DNA of 59,471 nt from an uncultured Clostridia bacterium (GCA_947174415.1 CAMWIW010000010.1:1-59471); one strand, 5' to 3'. Shown: positions 1-6,888, counted from the first letter of the stretch. The notes: a model not told the origin generated them from the letters alone. Numbers and translations are program-made.

Positions 1-347
1 GCATACCAAAGGCTCGGCTTTGTAAAAACGGAAACTTAAATTTAAATGCAGAATCGAAAGATTCCAAAGTTATTGCTTTCCCCTCGTTCAGAGCGGCAGG
101 CGTAGCTTGCGCAGCGTAAATTTCGCTGTCCGTCGTAACTTTTTCACCGTTGGAAAGTTTTCGGCGTTAATTAAACGGTAAACTCTTATCCGCGTTTTGC
201 CGCGCGCGGGCAAGAGAATTTCAGCGGCATGCGCTATATCTTTCCCGTCCGTCGGGAAGGTAAGGTTAAGTTTAAAGGCGGAATAAGTATGTAGAAAGCT
301 CAAACAAAACTTGTAAGACTCGGGTGCAAGTCCCGACTCGTCCACCA
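1..347 (+). ncRNA. ssrA: tmRNA (transfer-messenger RNA), 5' end missing
   Basis: Trans-translation RNA that rescues stalled ribosomes. The 3' end is tRNA-like: a perfect 5-bp T stem (320-324/332-336) with loop TGCAAGT, a 7-nt acceptor strand (337-343), A344 and an encoded CCA (345-347). Position 70 of the acceptor strand is U, as expected for the G3:U70 alanine identity pair. At the left edge, a GCAU segment followed by a CAAAG/CTTTG hairpin and TAAAAAC resembles the PK1 region. A tag reading frame starts at resume codon GCA (48-50) and stops at TAA (117-119); the stop lies in a hairpin loop (CAGCG/CGCTG), as in helix H5 of other tmRNAs. The encoded tag has 23 residues and ends AGVACAA. About 40-45 nt of the 5' end, including the other acceptor strand, lie outside the window. 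Confidence 0.92.
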
Positions 348-357
348 TACGAAACGT

Positions 358-389
358 ATACGCACACTTAAAAGTGTGCGTATTTTTTT
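358..389 (+). terminator. Intrinsic terminator of ssrA
   Basis: Hairpin of 11 bp (ATACGCACACT paired with AGTGTGCGTAT, loop TAAA) running into seven T residues, directly after the tmRNA CCA end. Confidence 0.9.
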
Positions 390-404
390 GTTTTGTTCCA
401 CAAA

Positions 405-438
405 GTTCCGACGCCGCACAAAAAAGCGGCGTCGGAAC
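405..438. other. Perfect 13-bp inverted repeat in the ssrA to methyltransferase gap
   Basis: Arms 405-417 and 426-438 are perfectly complementary (GTTCCGACGCCGC), with an 8-nt A-rich loop. No T tract follows on either strand, so it is not a typical intrinsic terminator. The rest of 348-662 holds the ssrA terminator, this hairpin, an AT-rich stretch without a gene, the promoter at 538-566 and the methyltransferase leader. A role as an integration scar or protein site is possible but unsupported. Confidence 0.5.
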
Positions 439-537
439 TAATATGATGAAATTGGTTAAAGGTAGTTATTCTTTTTGCAAATAGTATTTAATAAAGATTT
501 TGTAAACCTGCGGTTTCATCTTACAGAAATTAAACGA

Positions 538-566
538 TTGACAAACGGCGGTATTTTTGATAGAAT
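538..566 (+). promoter_or_regulatory. Promoter of the restriction-modification genes
   Basis: TTGACA (538-543), a 17-nt spacer and TAGAAT (561-566) match the sigma-A consensus. The expected start near 573 gives a leader of about 90 nt before the methyltransferase ATG. The leader includes a GGAAATTTCC palindrome (632-641) of unknown meaning. Confidence 0.75.
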
Positions 567-662
567 TTTTATATAAAATTTGCAGAACGGGCTGATATCC
601 GTAAGCCTAATTATTATTGTGCATAGGTGAAGGAAATTTCCGTATAGCAATCGGAGTTAGTA

Positions 663-1784
663 ATGGATACAAATGTAATAATAAATGGGAATTGCATAGA
701 AGAACTCGAAAAACTTCCCACCGAGAGTGTTGACTTGATTTTTGCCGACCCACCTTATTGGTTGCGGGTAGAGGGGCAACTTGAAAGACCAAGTGGAACA
801 CAGTTCAAGGGCTGTGACGACGAATGGGATAAGCAGTTCAATTCGTTGGAAGATTATAAAAAATTTACCAAAAATTGGATAAGCGCGTGCCTTAGGGTGT
901 TAAAGCCGAATGGCTCATTTTGGGTTATAGGCGGAATGCAGTGTATTTATACCATAGGTGCAATAATGCAAGAGTTGGGTATGTGGTTTATTAACGATGT
1001 AGTTTGGTGGAAAACCAACCCTACACCCAACTTTAAGGGTACGCGGTTGAACAATGCCCACGAAACTTTGATTTGGGCGACGAAAAGCAAGAATGCAAAT
1101 TATACTTTCAATTATAAGACTGCAAAAGAGTTAAACAAGGATACCGTTTGGGAAAAAGATTTTGAAAACGGAATACGTAAACAGTTGGGTTCGGTTTGGA
1201 GAATAGGTGTTTGTCAAGGCGACGAAAGATTGAAAGATAATAGCGGCATTAAACTTCATTCTACGCAAAAACCTGAAAATATATTGTATCGCATAATTAC
1301 CATTAATTCCAAGTTTGGTGATATCGTTTTAGACCCATTTGGTGGAACGATGACTACGGGTGCGGTAGCCAAGCGGACGGGCAGAAGATATATTATGATA
1401 GAGAATAATAGGCGGTACTGCGAATACGGCGAAAAAAGAATTGCCGCCGTAGAAGAGAGTATAGGCGATATCGAGAAAGGCGTTTTTGATATAGCGCCGC
1501 CTCGCGTGACTTTTAAAGAAATGATTGAATCGGGATATTTTCAAGAGGGCGAGTATTTATATTATCAAGGTAGACCGTATGGGAATTTGCTCGCTGATGG
1601 AAAGTTTTACCGTGCTGATGCGGAAATTATGGATATACATACGGCGATAGCTTTGGTGAAAAACGCAAAAGCTACACGATTAAATGGTTGGGACTATTGG
1701 GAAGTCAAAAGAGGCGATGAAATTGTGCCAATAAAAAATGTTAGAAATCAATATTTAAAGGAAGTAAAAAATTACACAGGATAA
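663..1784 (+). CDS. Adenine-N6 DNA methyltransferase, CcrM/M.HinfI-like
   Basis: Transfers a methyl group from S-adenosylmethionine to adenine in DNA. The motif order is that of beta-class enzymes: catalytic DPPY (residues 29-32) comes before the AdoMet-binding DPFGGTMTTGAV segment (from residue 224). The stretches WVIGGMQCIYTIGAIMQ and NPTPNFKGTRLNNAHET match the CcrM/M.HinfI layout, and the last 90 residues form a RAMA-type domain (from PPRVTFKEMIE). This family usually methylates GANTC, so that specificity is inferred, not shown. The start has a GGAG site 6-8 nt upstream. The neighbouring gene, 4 nt downstream, is its likely restriction partner. The gene is AT-richer, with more AAA/ATA codons, than the genes from 8.3 kb onward, which suggests acquisition by transfer. 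Confidence 0.9.
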   Translation: MDTNVIINGNCIEELEKLPTESVDLIFADPPYWLRVEGQLERPSGTQFKGCDDEWDKQFNSLEDYKKFTKNWISACLRVLKPNGSFWVIGGMQCIYTIGAIMQELGMWFINDVVWWKTNPTPNFKGTRLNNAHETLIWATKSKNANYTFNYKTAKELNKDTVWEKDFENGIRKQLGSVWRIGVCQGDERLKDNSGIKLHSTQKPENILYRIITINSKFGDIVLDPFGGTMTTGAVAKRTGRRYIMIENNRRYCEYGEKRIAAVEESIGDIEKGVFDIAPPRVTFKEMIESGYFQEGEYLYYQGRPYGNLLADGKFYRADAEIMDIHTAIALVKNAKATRLNGWDYWEVKRGDEIVPIKNVRNQYLKEVKNYTG

Positions 1785-1788
1785 AACT

Positions 1789-2664
1789 ATGGCGCAAATT
1801 ATGTCTTATGAAAATTTTAAAGACAATCTTAATAGTAGATTGTTTGAAGGTAGTCGCAAGGGGCTATTGGAAAATATAGCCGATAAACCTGATAGATTTA
1901 TAGGGCTTTTTCGTCCTACGAAACCTAAAACTAAAATAATTCAAAATTTAACGCAGTCGCACGAAATAAAATTTGGCGATGCCTTGGAAAGTTTGTTTAC
2001 CGAATATTTTGCCTTGCTCGGCTACATAAATTTACCAAAAAAAATTATAGATACGCAGAGCGGCGACGAACTCAATATAGACCAACTTTTCTATTTTGAT
2101 GAAAACGTTATTTATATGATAGAGCAGAAGGTGCGTGACGATCACGATAGTACGAAAAAACGTGGACAATTTGCAAATTTTGAAAACAAATATTTTGAAG
2201 TCACAAGAAAATATAAAAAGACCGTTGTGCCTATAATGTGGTTTGTGGATGACAGTTTGGTTAAAAACAAAAACTACTATTTGGCGGAAATGAAAAAGAT
2301 GGGTGCAGATTATAAATGCGGACCCTGTTTATGTTATGGTGAGGAGTTGTTTACTAAGGGCATAATAAAAAATTTGAGTAAAGATATTTGGGAGGAAACA
2401 CTTTCTTATTTAAAAATTTGGAAAGATACACTTCCTGATATGCCCGAAATAAATTTTGATAGAGAGCCTAGAGATACTTTTGAAGAAATAATTTCTTTAA
2501 AGCCGATAGTTTTTAGGAAACTTTTCGGGAATGAAGAGATTCGCACTCAAATTTTGCCTATATTGTTCCCGACGGGTGATGTTTTCAAATTGCTGAAAGA
2601 ATATTTTAATACGCAGACTTTGCCAATTTATAAGACTTTAGCGGACGCTATGGGCGCAATTTAA
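1789..2664 (+). CDS. Type II restriction endonuclease, probable partner of the GANTC-type methylase
   Basis: Predicted cytoplasmic endonuclease of 291 residues. A PD-(D/E)XK-like core is visible: D98 in ELNIDQLF, then E112-x-K114 in IEQKVRDDHDSTKKRGQ. The run QKVRDDHDSTKKRGQ resembles conserved segments I associate with small type II enzymes; I cannot place it in a named family with certainty. Its place 4 nt after a CcrM/HinfI-like methylase with no other gene between makes a type II restriction-modification pair the simplest reading, so a GANTC-like target is inferred from the partner. An AGGA element lies about 8 nt before the start. Composition is AT-rich like the methylase. A stand-alone nuclease of other specificity cannot be excluded. 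Confidence 0.78.
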   Translation: MAQIMSYENFKDNLNSRLFEGSRKGLLENIADKPDRFIGLFRPTKPKTKIIQNLTQSHEIKFGDALESLFTEYFALLGYINLPKKIIDTQSGDELNIDQLFYFDENVIYMIEQKVRDDHDSTKKRGQFANFENKYFEVTRKYKKTVVPIMWFVDDSLVKNKNYYLAEMKKMGADYKCGPCLCYGEELFTKGIIKNLSKDIWEETLSYLKIWKDTLPDMPEINFDREPRDTFEEIISLKPIVFRKLFGNEEIRTQILPILFPTGDVFKLLKEYFNTQTLPIYKTLADAMGAI

Positions 2665-2712
2665 TTTAAAGCAGTTATATTAAATTAATAACATTCTAAG
2701 TACCACAGAATG

Positions 2713-2847
2713 TTAGCCCCTTGCGACTATCTGGTTGCCGTATAAGGTATATTCCGATAACGGCAATTCAACCGCGCAATAAAACTCTCGTCTGTCTACC
2801 TTATATATTTGGGTGTGCGTTTTTATCGTTTTCAGTTTAAACCAAAC
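2713..2847 (-). pseudogene. Possible 3' remnant of a minus-strand gene
   Basis: An open frame of 44 codons plus stop reads on the minus strand and ends in the peptide LYGNQIVARG. It has no start codon, and its upstream end runs into the hairpin at 2844-2875. Its composition looks protein-like (VDRREFYCAVELP), but the length is short enough to arise by chance. A 9-bp hairpin (2689-2697/2707-2715) abuts its stop. It could be debris from the insertion of the restriction-modification genes. I do not recognise the peptide. Confidence 0.3.
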
Positions 2848-2875
2848 GGAGCAGTGCTTTGGCACTGCTCCGTTT
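2844..2875. terminator. Bidirectional intrinsic terminator
   Basis: Stem of 14 bp (AAACGGAGCAGTGC, 2844-2857, with 2862-2875), loop TTTG, T-run on the plus side. It lies 23 nt beyond the stop of the minus-strand XRE gene and could also stop plus-strand read-through from the restriction genes. Confidence 0.75.
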
Positions 2876-2897
2876 TAGGCTCTTTGTAAATTGCAGT

Positions 2898-3107
2898 TTA
2901 TTCGTCGCTTAGTCCCAAAATATAATTTGCCGAAAGGTCAAGTTCTTTGCACAGTTTTGCAAACGTGTCAAGTTTAGGCAGCTTCTTCGTCGTAACGTAT
3001 TGGGTTATCATTTCGGGTGAAACGCCTATTTTTTTTGCAATCTCTATTTTTGTAAGTCTGCACGCATTCAGTTCTTCAATCAGTCGTTGTTTTATCAGTT
3101 CTTCCAT
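2898..3107 (-). CDS. XRE-family helix-turn-helix regulator
   Basis: Small DNA-binding repressor of 69 residues made almost entirely of one XRE/Cro-type HTH (KIEIAKKIGVSPEMITQYVTT followed by KLPKLDTFAKLCKELDLSA). The start was placed at the ATG at 3107, because an upstream in-frame ATG at 3167 lies inside the overlapping divergent promoters. The gene is divergent from the membrane-protein gene at 3217. The space between them carries a near-perfect inverted repeat and shared -35 region, so autoregulation plus control of the divergent gene is likely. The domain is well supported; the exact targets are inferred. Confidence 0.85.
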   Translation of the reverse strand: MEELIKQRLIEELNACRLTKIEIAKKIGVSPEMITQYVTTKKLPKLDTFAKLCKELDLSANYILGLSDE

Positions 3108-3138
3108 ATTCTTTTCTTTCCCTTTTTTTGAAAGTTTA

Positions 3139-3189
3139 TAACTAACGGTTAGTTTTTTGCTTGACAACTAACCAATAGTTAGCTATAAT
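3139..3189. promoter_or_regulatory. Back-to-back promoters with XRE operators
   Basis: Plus strand: TTGACA (3161-3166), 17-nt spacer, TATAAT (3184-3189). Minus strand: TTGTCA (3162-3167), 17-nt spacer, TAGTTA (3139-3144). The two promoters share almost the same -35 bases. A 15-bp inverted repeat AACTAACGGTTAGTT (3140-3154) overlaps the minus -10 box. A related site built from AACTA and TAGTT (3166-3180) fills the plus spacer. This is the layout of an autoregulated repressor switch. Confidence 0.75.
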
Positions 3190-3216
3190 AAGGGCAAATA
3201 AACAAAGGAGAAGATT

Positions 3217-3753
3217 ATGAAAGAAACCAAAACCGTACAGGTTTACCCCAGTGATTCCGTTGTAAATGCGACTATCAGAGAATACGGAAGTTTCGGCTGG
3301 GAAGTTATTAACAACCAACGCTGTCAGGAGTTTGACGGACAGACGCGCGGTATCGACGGCAGCGTCGTGAACAATTATTCAACGTTCAATAAAATCACTT
3401 TTACGCGTGAAAAAAATTCGGCGTGGTATGAAGAAGTATCGCAAATGGAAAAAGAATATTACGCTTTAAAGGATACGAGCAAAACTTATGCCGCCCAACA
3501 GTCCGTTTTAAGGAAGCCGAGTCCACAGGGAGCAATGGGTGTTTTGTTGGGAGTACTGCTATATTTTATGTATATTTTCCCCGGAATAATTTATACCGTC
3601 GTGCGCTGTTCGGCAAAGTCCAAATATAAAAAGCAGTACGAAAAAGAACTTGCGGACTTTGAAACGGTCTATCACGCGAAAATCAGGGAATTAAACGACA
3701 GGCAGGAAGAAATTATTGCGCAAGCAGAAAAGTGTATAAGAGAAAAATCATAA
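3217..3753 (+). CDS. Small membrane protein of unknown function, controlled by the divergent XRE
   Basis: A 178-residue protein I do not recognise. Residues 1-100 are soluble and contain a short segment (YGSFGWEVINNQ) that recalls DUF4177-like folds, but only weakly. One strongly hydrophobic segment (GVLLGVLLYFMYIFPGIIYTVV, around residues 108-130) should span the membrane. A charged helical tail rich in Lys and Glu (residues 135-178) may form a coiled coil. The start has a strong AAAGGAG site, and a perfect promoter sits upstream with XRE operator sequences, so expression is likely repressed by the adjacent regulator. A stress or mobile-element accessory role would fit, but no function can be assigned. 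Confidence 0.75.
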   Translation: MKETKTVQVYPSDSVVNATIREYGSFGWEVINNQRCQEFDGQTRGIDGSVVNNYSTFNKITFTREKNSAWYEEVSQMEKEYYALKDTSKTYAAQQSVLRKPSPQGAMGVLLGVLLYFMYIFPGIIYTVVRCSAKSKYKKQYEKELADFETVYHAKIRELNDRQEEIIAQAEKCIREKS

Positions 3754-3776
3754 CTTAATATAATTCTCTCCGTAAA

Positions 3777-3809
3777 AGCCCGCGCCCAAAGAGTATTTGG
3801 GCGCGGGCT
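3777..3809. terminator. Strong hairpin, probable terminator
   Basis: Stem of 14 bp (AGCCCGCGCCCAAA, 3777-3790, with 3796-3809), loop GAGTA. The following AAATCAT is a poor U-tail, so termination efficiency is uncertain. It separates the membrane-protein gene from the collagen-like gene. Confidence 0.55.
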
Positions 3810-3874
3810 AAATCATAAAATTATCCGATTGAATAAAATGTTAAAGGAGAGCTATTCTCTGAAAAGGTAATTTT

Positions 3875-4672
3875 ATGAATTGTTTTAATAATAACGACAG
3901 ATGTTGTTGTAATAACGGTATAAACGCATTTAATACGCAGGGAATTCAGATACAAAGAATAATTCCTACAGGTATAACAGGACCAACGGGCGCTACGGGC
4001 GCGACAGGCCCGAGAGGTAATACAGGGTGCACGGGTGCAACAGGTCCGAGAGGCGCAACGGGAGCTACGGGCTATACAGGCGCGACGGGTGTTACAGGAC
4101 CAACGGGCGCAACGGGCATAACCGGACCTACGGGTGCAAGAGGTTACACCGGCGCTACCGGTGCAACAGGACCAACAGGACCGATGGGCGCAACGGGCGC
4201 AACAGGTGCGACGGGTGTTACAGGGCCTACCGGCGCTACGGGTGCGACGGGCATTGCCGGAACGAGCGTAACGGACAATTCCGCATCGGCTTCAAACGCC
4301 ACGAACGCAACCATTCCCGTCGTTCTTGCGGGAACTAAAATTCCCCTTCCAAGCAGCCAAACTATACCTGCGGGCATAAGTATGAACGCTGATAACACGG
4401 CATTTACCATTAATGTTGCAGGTAAGTATTTTATCACTTACGAAGTTCACCTCACCACGCCGTTGGCAGTCGGAACGAGATTAGTGTTGAACGGCAGTGC
4501 GTATACACCGTCAACGATACAACCGCTCAATCCTATGACAAGCTTTAACAGTAGCATAATAGTAACGGTTGATGCGGGCGTTTCCGTTTCGCTTGAACTG
4601 TTTGGGCTGAATACTTCGGCAATCCTCCACACAGGAGCGGGTGCAAACCTTTCTATTATACAGTTGGCTTGA
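3875..4672 (+). CDS. Collagen-like, BclA-type surface or exosporium protein
   Basis: 265 residues in three parts. Residues 1-32 are a Cys- and Asn-rich head ([15 protein letters not shown]) without a signal peptide. Residues 33 to about 130 are an uninterrupted Gly-X-Y repeat, mostly G-X-T ([10 protein letters not shown]), which forms a collagen triple helix and is a common site of Thr glycosylation. The last 130 residues form a beta-rich domain like the C-terminal domain of BclA ([22 protein letters not shown]). In Bacillus and Clostridia such proteins decorate the exosporium; a spore coat role is inferred. The start has an AAAGG site. It stands alone between two terminators. The repeat DNA creates long false open frames on the minus strand. 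Confidence 0.85.
   Translation: MNCFNNNDRCCCNNGINAFNTQGIQIQRIIPTGITGPTGATGATGPRGNTGCTGATGPRGATGATGYTGATGVTGPTGATGITGPTGARGYTGATGATGPTGPMGATGATGATGVTGPTGATGATGIAGTSVTDNSASASNATNATIPVVLAGTKIPLPSSQTIPAGISMNADNTAFTINVAGKYFITYEVHLTTPLAVGTRLVLNGSAYTPSTIQPLNPMTSFNSSIIVTVDAGVSVSLELFGLNTSAILHTGAGANLSIIQLA
3971..4264 (+). repeat. Collagen-type codon repeat (9-bp periodicity)
   Basis: About 98 consecutive Gly-X-Y triplets' worth of DNA inside the collagen-like gene, dominated by GGN-GCN-ACN. Synonymous positions vary widely (ACG, ACA, ACC; GGC, GGT, GGA), so the array is old or under selection against slippage, not a fresh expansion. Confidence 0.85.
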
Positions 4673-4694
4673 TATTCACGTTTCTACAACAAAA

Positions 4695-4721
4695 AAGGAG
4701 ATTGGTTAATCCAATCTCCTT
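4695..4721. terminator. Bidirectional terminator
   Basis: Stem AAGGAGATTGG/CCAATCTCCTT with loop TTAAT. Six A residues precede it on the plus strand, which gives a U-run on the minus strand, so it best serves the minus-strand queuosine transporter gene ending at 4726. It also lies just after the collagen-like gene. Confidence 0.8.
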
Positions 4722-4725
4722 AAAT

Positions 4726-5454
4726 TTATTTATTTATGTTATCCGCAAGAGGCAGGGCTTTGGCTTTCTTTTTATCGCTTATCAGCCTTGCGACGTACAC
4801 GACGGGAGTGTCCAAAAGCGAGGTGAAAATGAAAATTATATAGCCCGAACCGAAAATGGAAAGTAGGGTCATAAAATCGTAAGTTCCGGCAAATGCGAGT
4901 GCGGTGAAAAGTATAGAGTTTATAAGTTGGCTGACGAGGGTTGAGCCGTTGTTTCTCAGCCACAGGAATTTGCGCTTGTTGCCGAACCTCTTTTCTGTAA
5001 ACGCCCACCACTTGTGATACAGCCACACGTCGAAGAGTTGGCTTACGGCGTATACGACGAGGGACGCCAAAATCATTCTCGGCGTGTTCGAGAAAATCGT
5101 CGTAATCGAAGGCATTGCGAAATCGCCCTCGCTCGGAACGTACAAAAGCCAGCTTTGGCTCAAAATAAGGAAGAATATCGACATAAAGATGCCGATTATT
5201 ACGGCTTTGTTCGCCGCTTTCTTGCCCTCACATTCCGAAAGAATATCCGTTGACAAAAACGTTACCGCAAACAGAATATTGCCAAGTGTTTGTTCAAGCC
5301 CGAACGCGTTTATTAAGATTACCACCTCGATGTTTGCAAACACCGTCGCAAACGCCGAGAAGCAGTAAAGTCCGCTTTTGCCGAACAGGAAATACGCAAA
5401 AAGCGCCAATCCGTAAATTACGATAACCGATAAAACAAGTAATAATTCGTTCAT
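4726..5454 (-). CDS. yhhQ: Queuosine precursor transporter, YhhQ/DUF165 family
   Basis: Integral membrane protein of 242 residues that imports a queuosine precursor (preQ0, preQ1 or queuine). Six or so hydrophobic helices are visible. The family-typical segments are present: VVYAVSQLFDVWLYHKW, LRNNGSTLVSQLINS and TSLLDTPVVY. Length matches the family. It overlaps the end of the upstream radical SAM gene by 4 nt (ATGA), with a GGGAG site just before the ATG, so the two are translationally coupled. A transporter beside a radical SAM enzyme of this type points to salvage of queuine rather than de novo synthesis; no queCDEF genes are in the window. Confidence 0.88.
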   Translation of the reverse strand: MNELLLVLSVIVIYGLALFAYFLFGKSGLYCFSAFATVFANIEVVILINAFGLEQTLGNILFAVTFLSTDILSECEGKKAANKAVIIGIFMSIFFLILSQSWLLYVPSEGDFAMPSITTIFSNTPRMILASLVVYAVSQLFDVWLYHKWWAFTEKRFGNKRKFLWLRNNGSTLVSQLINSILFTALAFAGTYDFMTLLSIFGSGYIIFIFTSLLDTPVVYVARLISDKKKAKALPLADNINK

Positions 5455-6146
5455 TCTCCCACCCCGAAATCCGTATTGTTTATAAGAATATCCACGCGAT
5501 AATCGTCCTTGTATTTCGGATACAGGTTTTGCAAAAACAATTCGATAACCTGCTTGTCGGGTTCAACGGGAGTGGAGTTGTCGCACATAAGATTAATACA
5601 AATACGCTCAAAATATTCAAGCCCAAGCTCGATATCGCGCTGCATAGAGGCAAGACTTTGACCTTCAAGCCCAAACAAGAAATTCGCTTCATCAAAGTTT
5701 TTGCTTATAATTTCAGGCTCGCACACGGGTATGCCTTTTTTATAAACGCCCTCGCGAAGTTCGTAGTCAAAGGTTTCGAGCCCGATTTTCATTTTCAGCG
5801 TAAAGTCTTTGAATTCTTCCCTCAGTGCAGGAATTTTTTCGTCGTAGAGGTAGTGCGCCTCGAAATGAATTGTTCGTATGCCCTTCTCGCGGCAAACTTT
5901 TTTTATGTATTCGACAGTTTGCTTGTCCAACTCGAACACAGAGCCGCTGTTGATAATTTCGACGTCTCCGTACTTGCCAGTGATTTTGTCGAGAACCGAT
6001 TTGTTAAGTTCGAAGTTCAGTCCGTCGTCTTCATGACAGTCAAGATGATAGTCGCAGAAAGTGCATTTACGGTAAGCGCAGCCGCGCCCGCGCAAAAGCA
6101 CTATTTCGCGCTTTGCTTTTTCAGTAATTTCAGAATATCTCTCCAT
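5451..6146 (-). CDS. Radical SAM enzyme, candidate queuine lyase (QueL-like)
   Basis: 231 residues from the ATG at 6146. An upstream TTG at 6197 would also be in frame but lies inside a leader hairpin. The iron-sulfur site is CAYRKCTFC, giving CX4CX2C spacing rather than the usual CX3CX2C. It is followed by family-like segments (INSGSVFELD, IHFEAHYLYDEKI, MKIGLETFDYE). In Clostridia, a radical SAM enzyme named QueL is known to cleave imported queuine to preQ1 and is often encoded beside queuosine transporters. The coupling to a YhhQ-type gene here makes that the leading hypothesis. Function is inferred from context; only the radical SAM assignment rests on sequence. Confidence 0.75.
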   Translation of the reverse strand: MERYSEITEKAKREIVLLRGRGCAYRKCTFCDYHLDCHEDDGLNFELNKSVLDKITGKYGDVEIINSGSVFELDKQTVEYIKKVCREKGIRTIHFEAHYLYDEKIPALREEFKDFTLKMKIGLETFDYELREGVYKKGIPVCEPEIISKNFDEANFLFGLEGQSLASMQRDIELGLEYFERICINLMCDNSTPVEPDKQVIELFLQNLYPKYKDDYRVDILINNTDFGVGE

Positions 6147-6190
6147 AAAAATAAAAGCGTTTTCAACTTCCGCAAAAGTCAAAAACGCAA

Positions 6191-6277
6191 GGCGCAAAAA
6201 ATGCGCCCCTTTTTCTCCCTAGTTTTGATTTTGCCGCTGCAAGGCAGGATGGTTACGAACTGCCCGTTTAGTTTTAC
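6191..6277 (-). promoter_or_regulatory. Structured 5' leader of the queuosine salvage operon, possible riboswitch
   Basis: Minus-strand leader of about 130 nt between the promoter and the radical SAM ATG. It begins almost at the predicted start with a stem GGCAG/CTGCC (6261-6265 region and 6243-6247) and a 12-nt loop that starts TTC and ends C, then a small TTGC/GCAA hairpin, an A-rich strand, and CTAGGGAG. A terminator-like hairpin GGCGCA/TGCGCC (6191-6207) follows, with T-rich sequence after it. The layout recalls preQ1-I riboswitches, but the loop-to-tail pseudoknot pairing does not match the class, so class assignment is open. Confidence 0.4.
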
Positions 6278-6283
6278 GGTAAT

Positions 6284-6312
6284 ATTCTATCACACGAATT
6301 TATAAAATGCAA
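6284..6312 (-). promoter_or_regulatory. Promoter of the queuosine salvage operon
   Basis: On the minus strand: TTGCAT (6307-6312), 17-nt spacer, TAGAAT (6284-6289). Transcription would start near 6277, immediately before the structured leader. Confidence 0.65.
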
Positions 6313-6402
6313 CGGATTTCGAGGTATTAAAAAAATTAATTTTAAACGCCGATTTTTTTGATTGCCCCCCAAATATGGCTCAAATAACGCACTTATAAGG
6401 GC

Positions 6403-6888
6403 TTATTCCTTTCTTACGCCGAGAATATGTATGCCGCGGGCTTGCGCAAAGTTATAGGAAGATAGAGGTTTGTTGAACGCGTCGTAGGAGTGCGCGGCAA
6501 CCAATATTTGCCCGCGGGAAAATCCAACCACCACGGGCGAATGATAGAAGTCGCCCGTTGCCGTTCCAAGTTGAACTATATCGCCTATCTCCACCTTGTC
6601 AAGCCCGACTTCCTCGGCAAACGGACCTATGCCCTCGTTGTGAACCATAAAGTTATAAAGATATTCAACGCCCGTCCAGGAAGGGGTGCGGTCGTTCACG
6701 CTCTCATAAAACCAACCGAAGGTGGGGGTAAAATTCATAACCTTTGCGCCTGCGTAAATACATTGAGAGGCAAAGTTAGTGCAATCTCCGCCTATTTTCG
6801 AAAAATCGTAAAATGCGGGATTTCTGCCGAAAGCCCACTTTTTAGCATAGGCAAAAGCCGCCTCTCTGTCATAGCTTAAAATTTCCAT
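6403..6888 (-). CDS. Amidase-domain protein (amidase_6 / PF12671 type)
   Basis: Papain-like peptidase or amidase of 161 residues. GGDCTNFASQC contains the probable catalytic Cys, and YHSPVVVGF the likely His; both segments are typical of the putative amidase domain found in Clostridia, usually acting on peptidoglycan or peptides. There is no signal peptide, so the protein is probably cytoplasmic or exported unconventionally. I chose the ATG at 6888, which has a GGGG run 4 nt upstream; an ATG at 6897 is also possible. It is the last gene of the TetR-flavoprotein-amidase run, starting within 25 nt of the previous stop, so it is likely under the same TetR control. Confidence 0.75.
   Translation of the reverse strand: MEILSYDREAAFAYAKKWAFGRNPAFYDFSKIGGDCTNFASQCIYAGAKVMNFTPTFGWFYESVNDRTPSWTGVEYLYNFMVHNEGIGPFAEEVGLDKVEIGDIVQLGTATGDFYHSPVVVGFSRGQILVAAHSYDAFNKPLSSYNFAQARGIHILGVRKE

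Noticed and set aside
348-3000. attR copy of the tmRNA 3' end marking an integrated element
   Set aside because: No second copy of the acceptor/T-arm sequence was seen and no integrase gene is present in the window.
4144-4437. Pro/Val-rich open frame opposite the collagen-like gene
   Set aside because: Antisense of Gly-X-Y repeats; no start site and no independent signal.
6147-6197. TTG at 6197 as start of the radical SAM gene
   Set aside because: It lies inside the leader hairpin, and the extra residues are not family-like; the ATG at 6146 is used.
6215-6270. Firm call of a preQ1-I riboswitch
   Set aside because: Stem, loop length and loop ends fit, but the loop-tail pseudoknot pairs expected for the class are not formed and an extra hairpin is present; kept only as a candidate structured leader.
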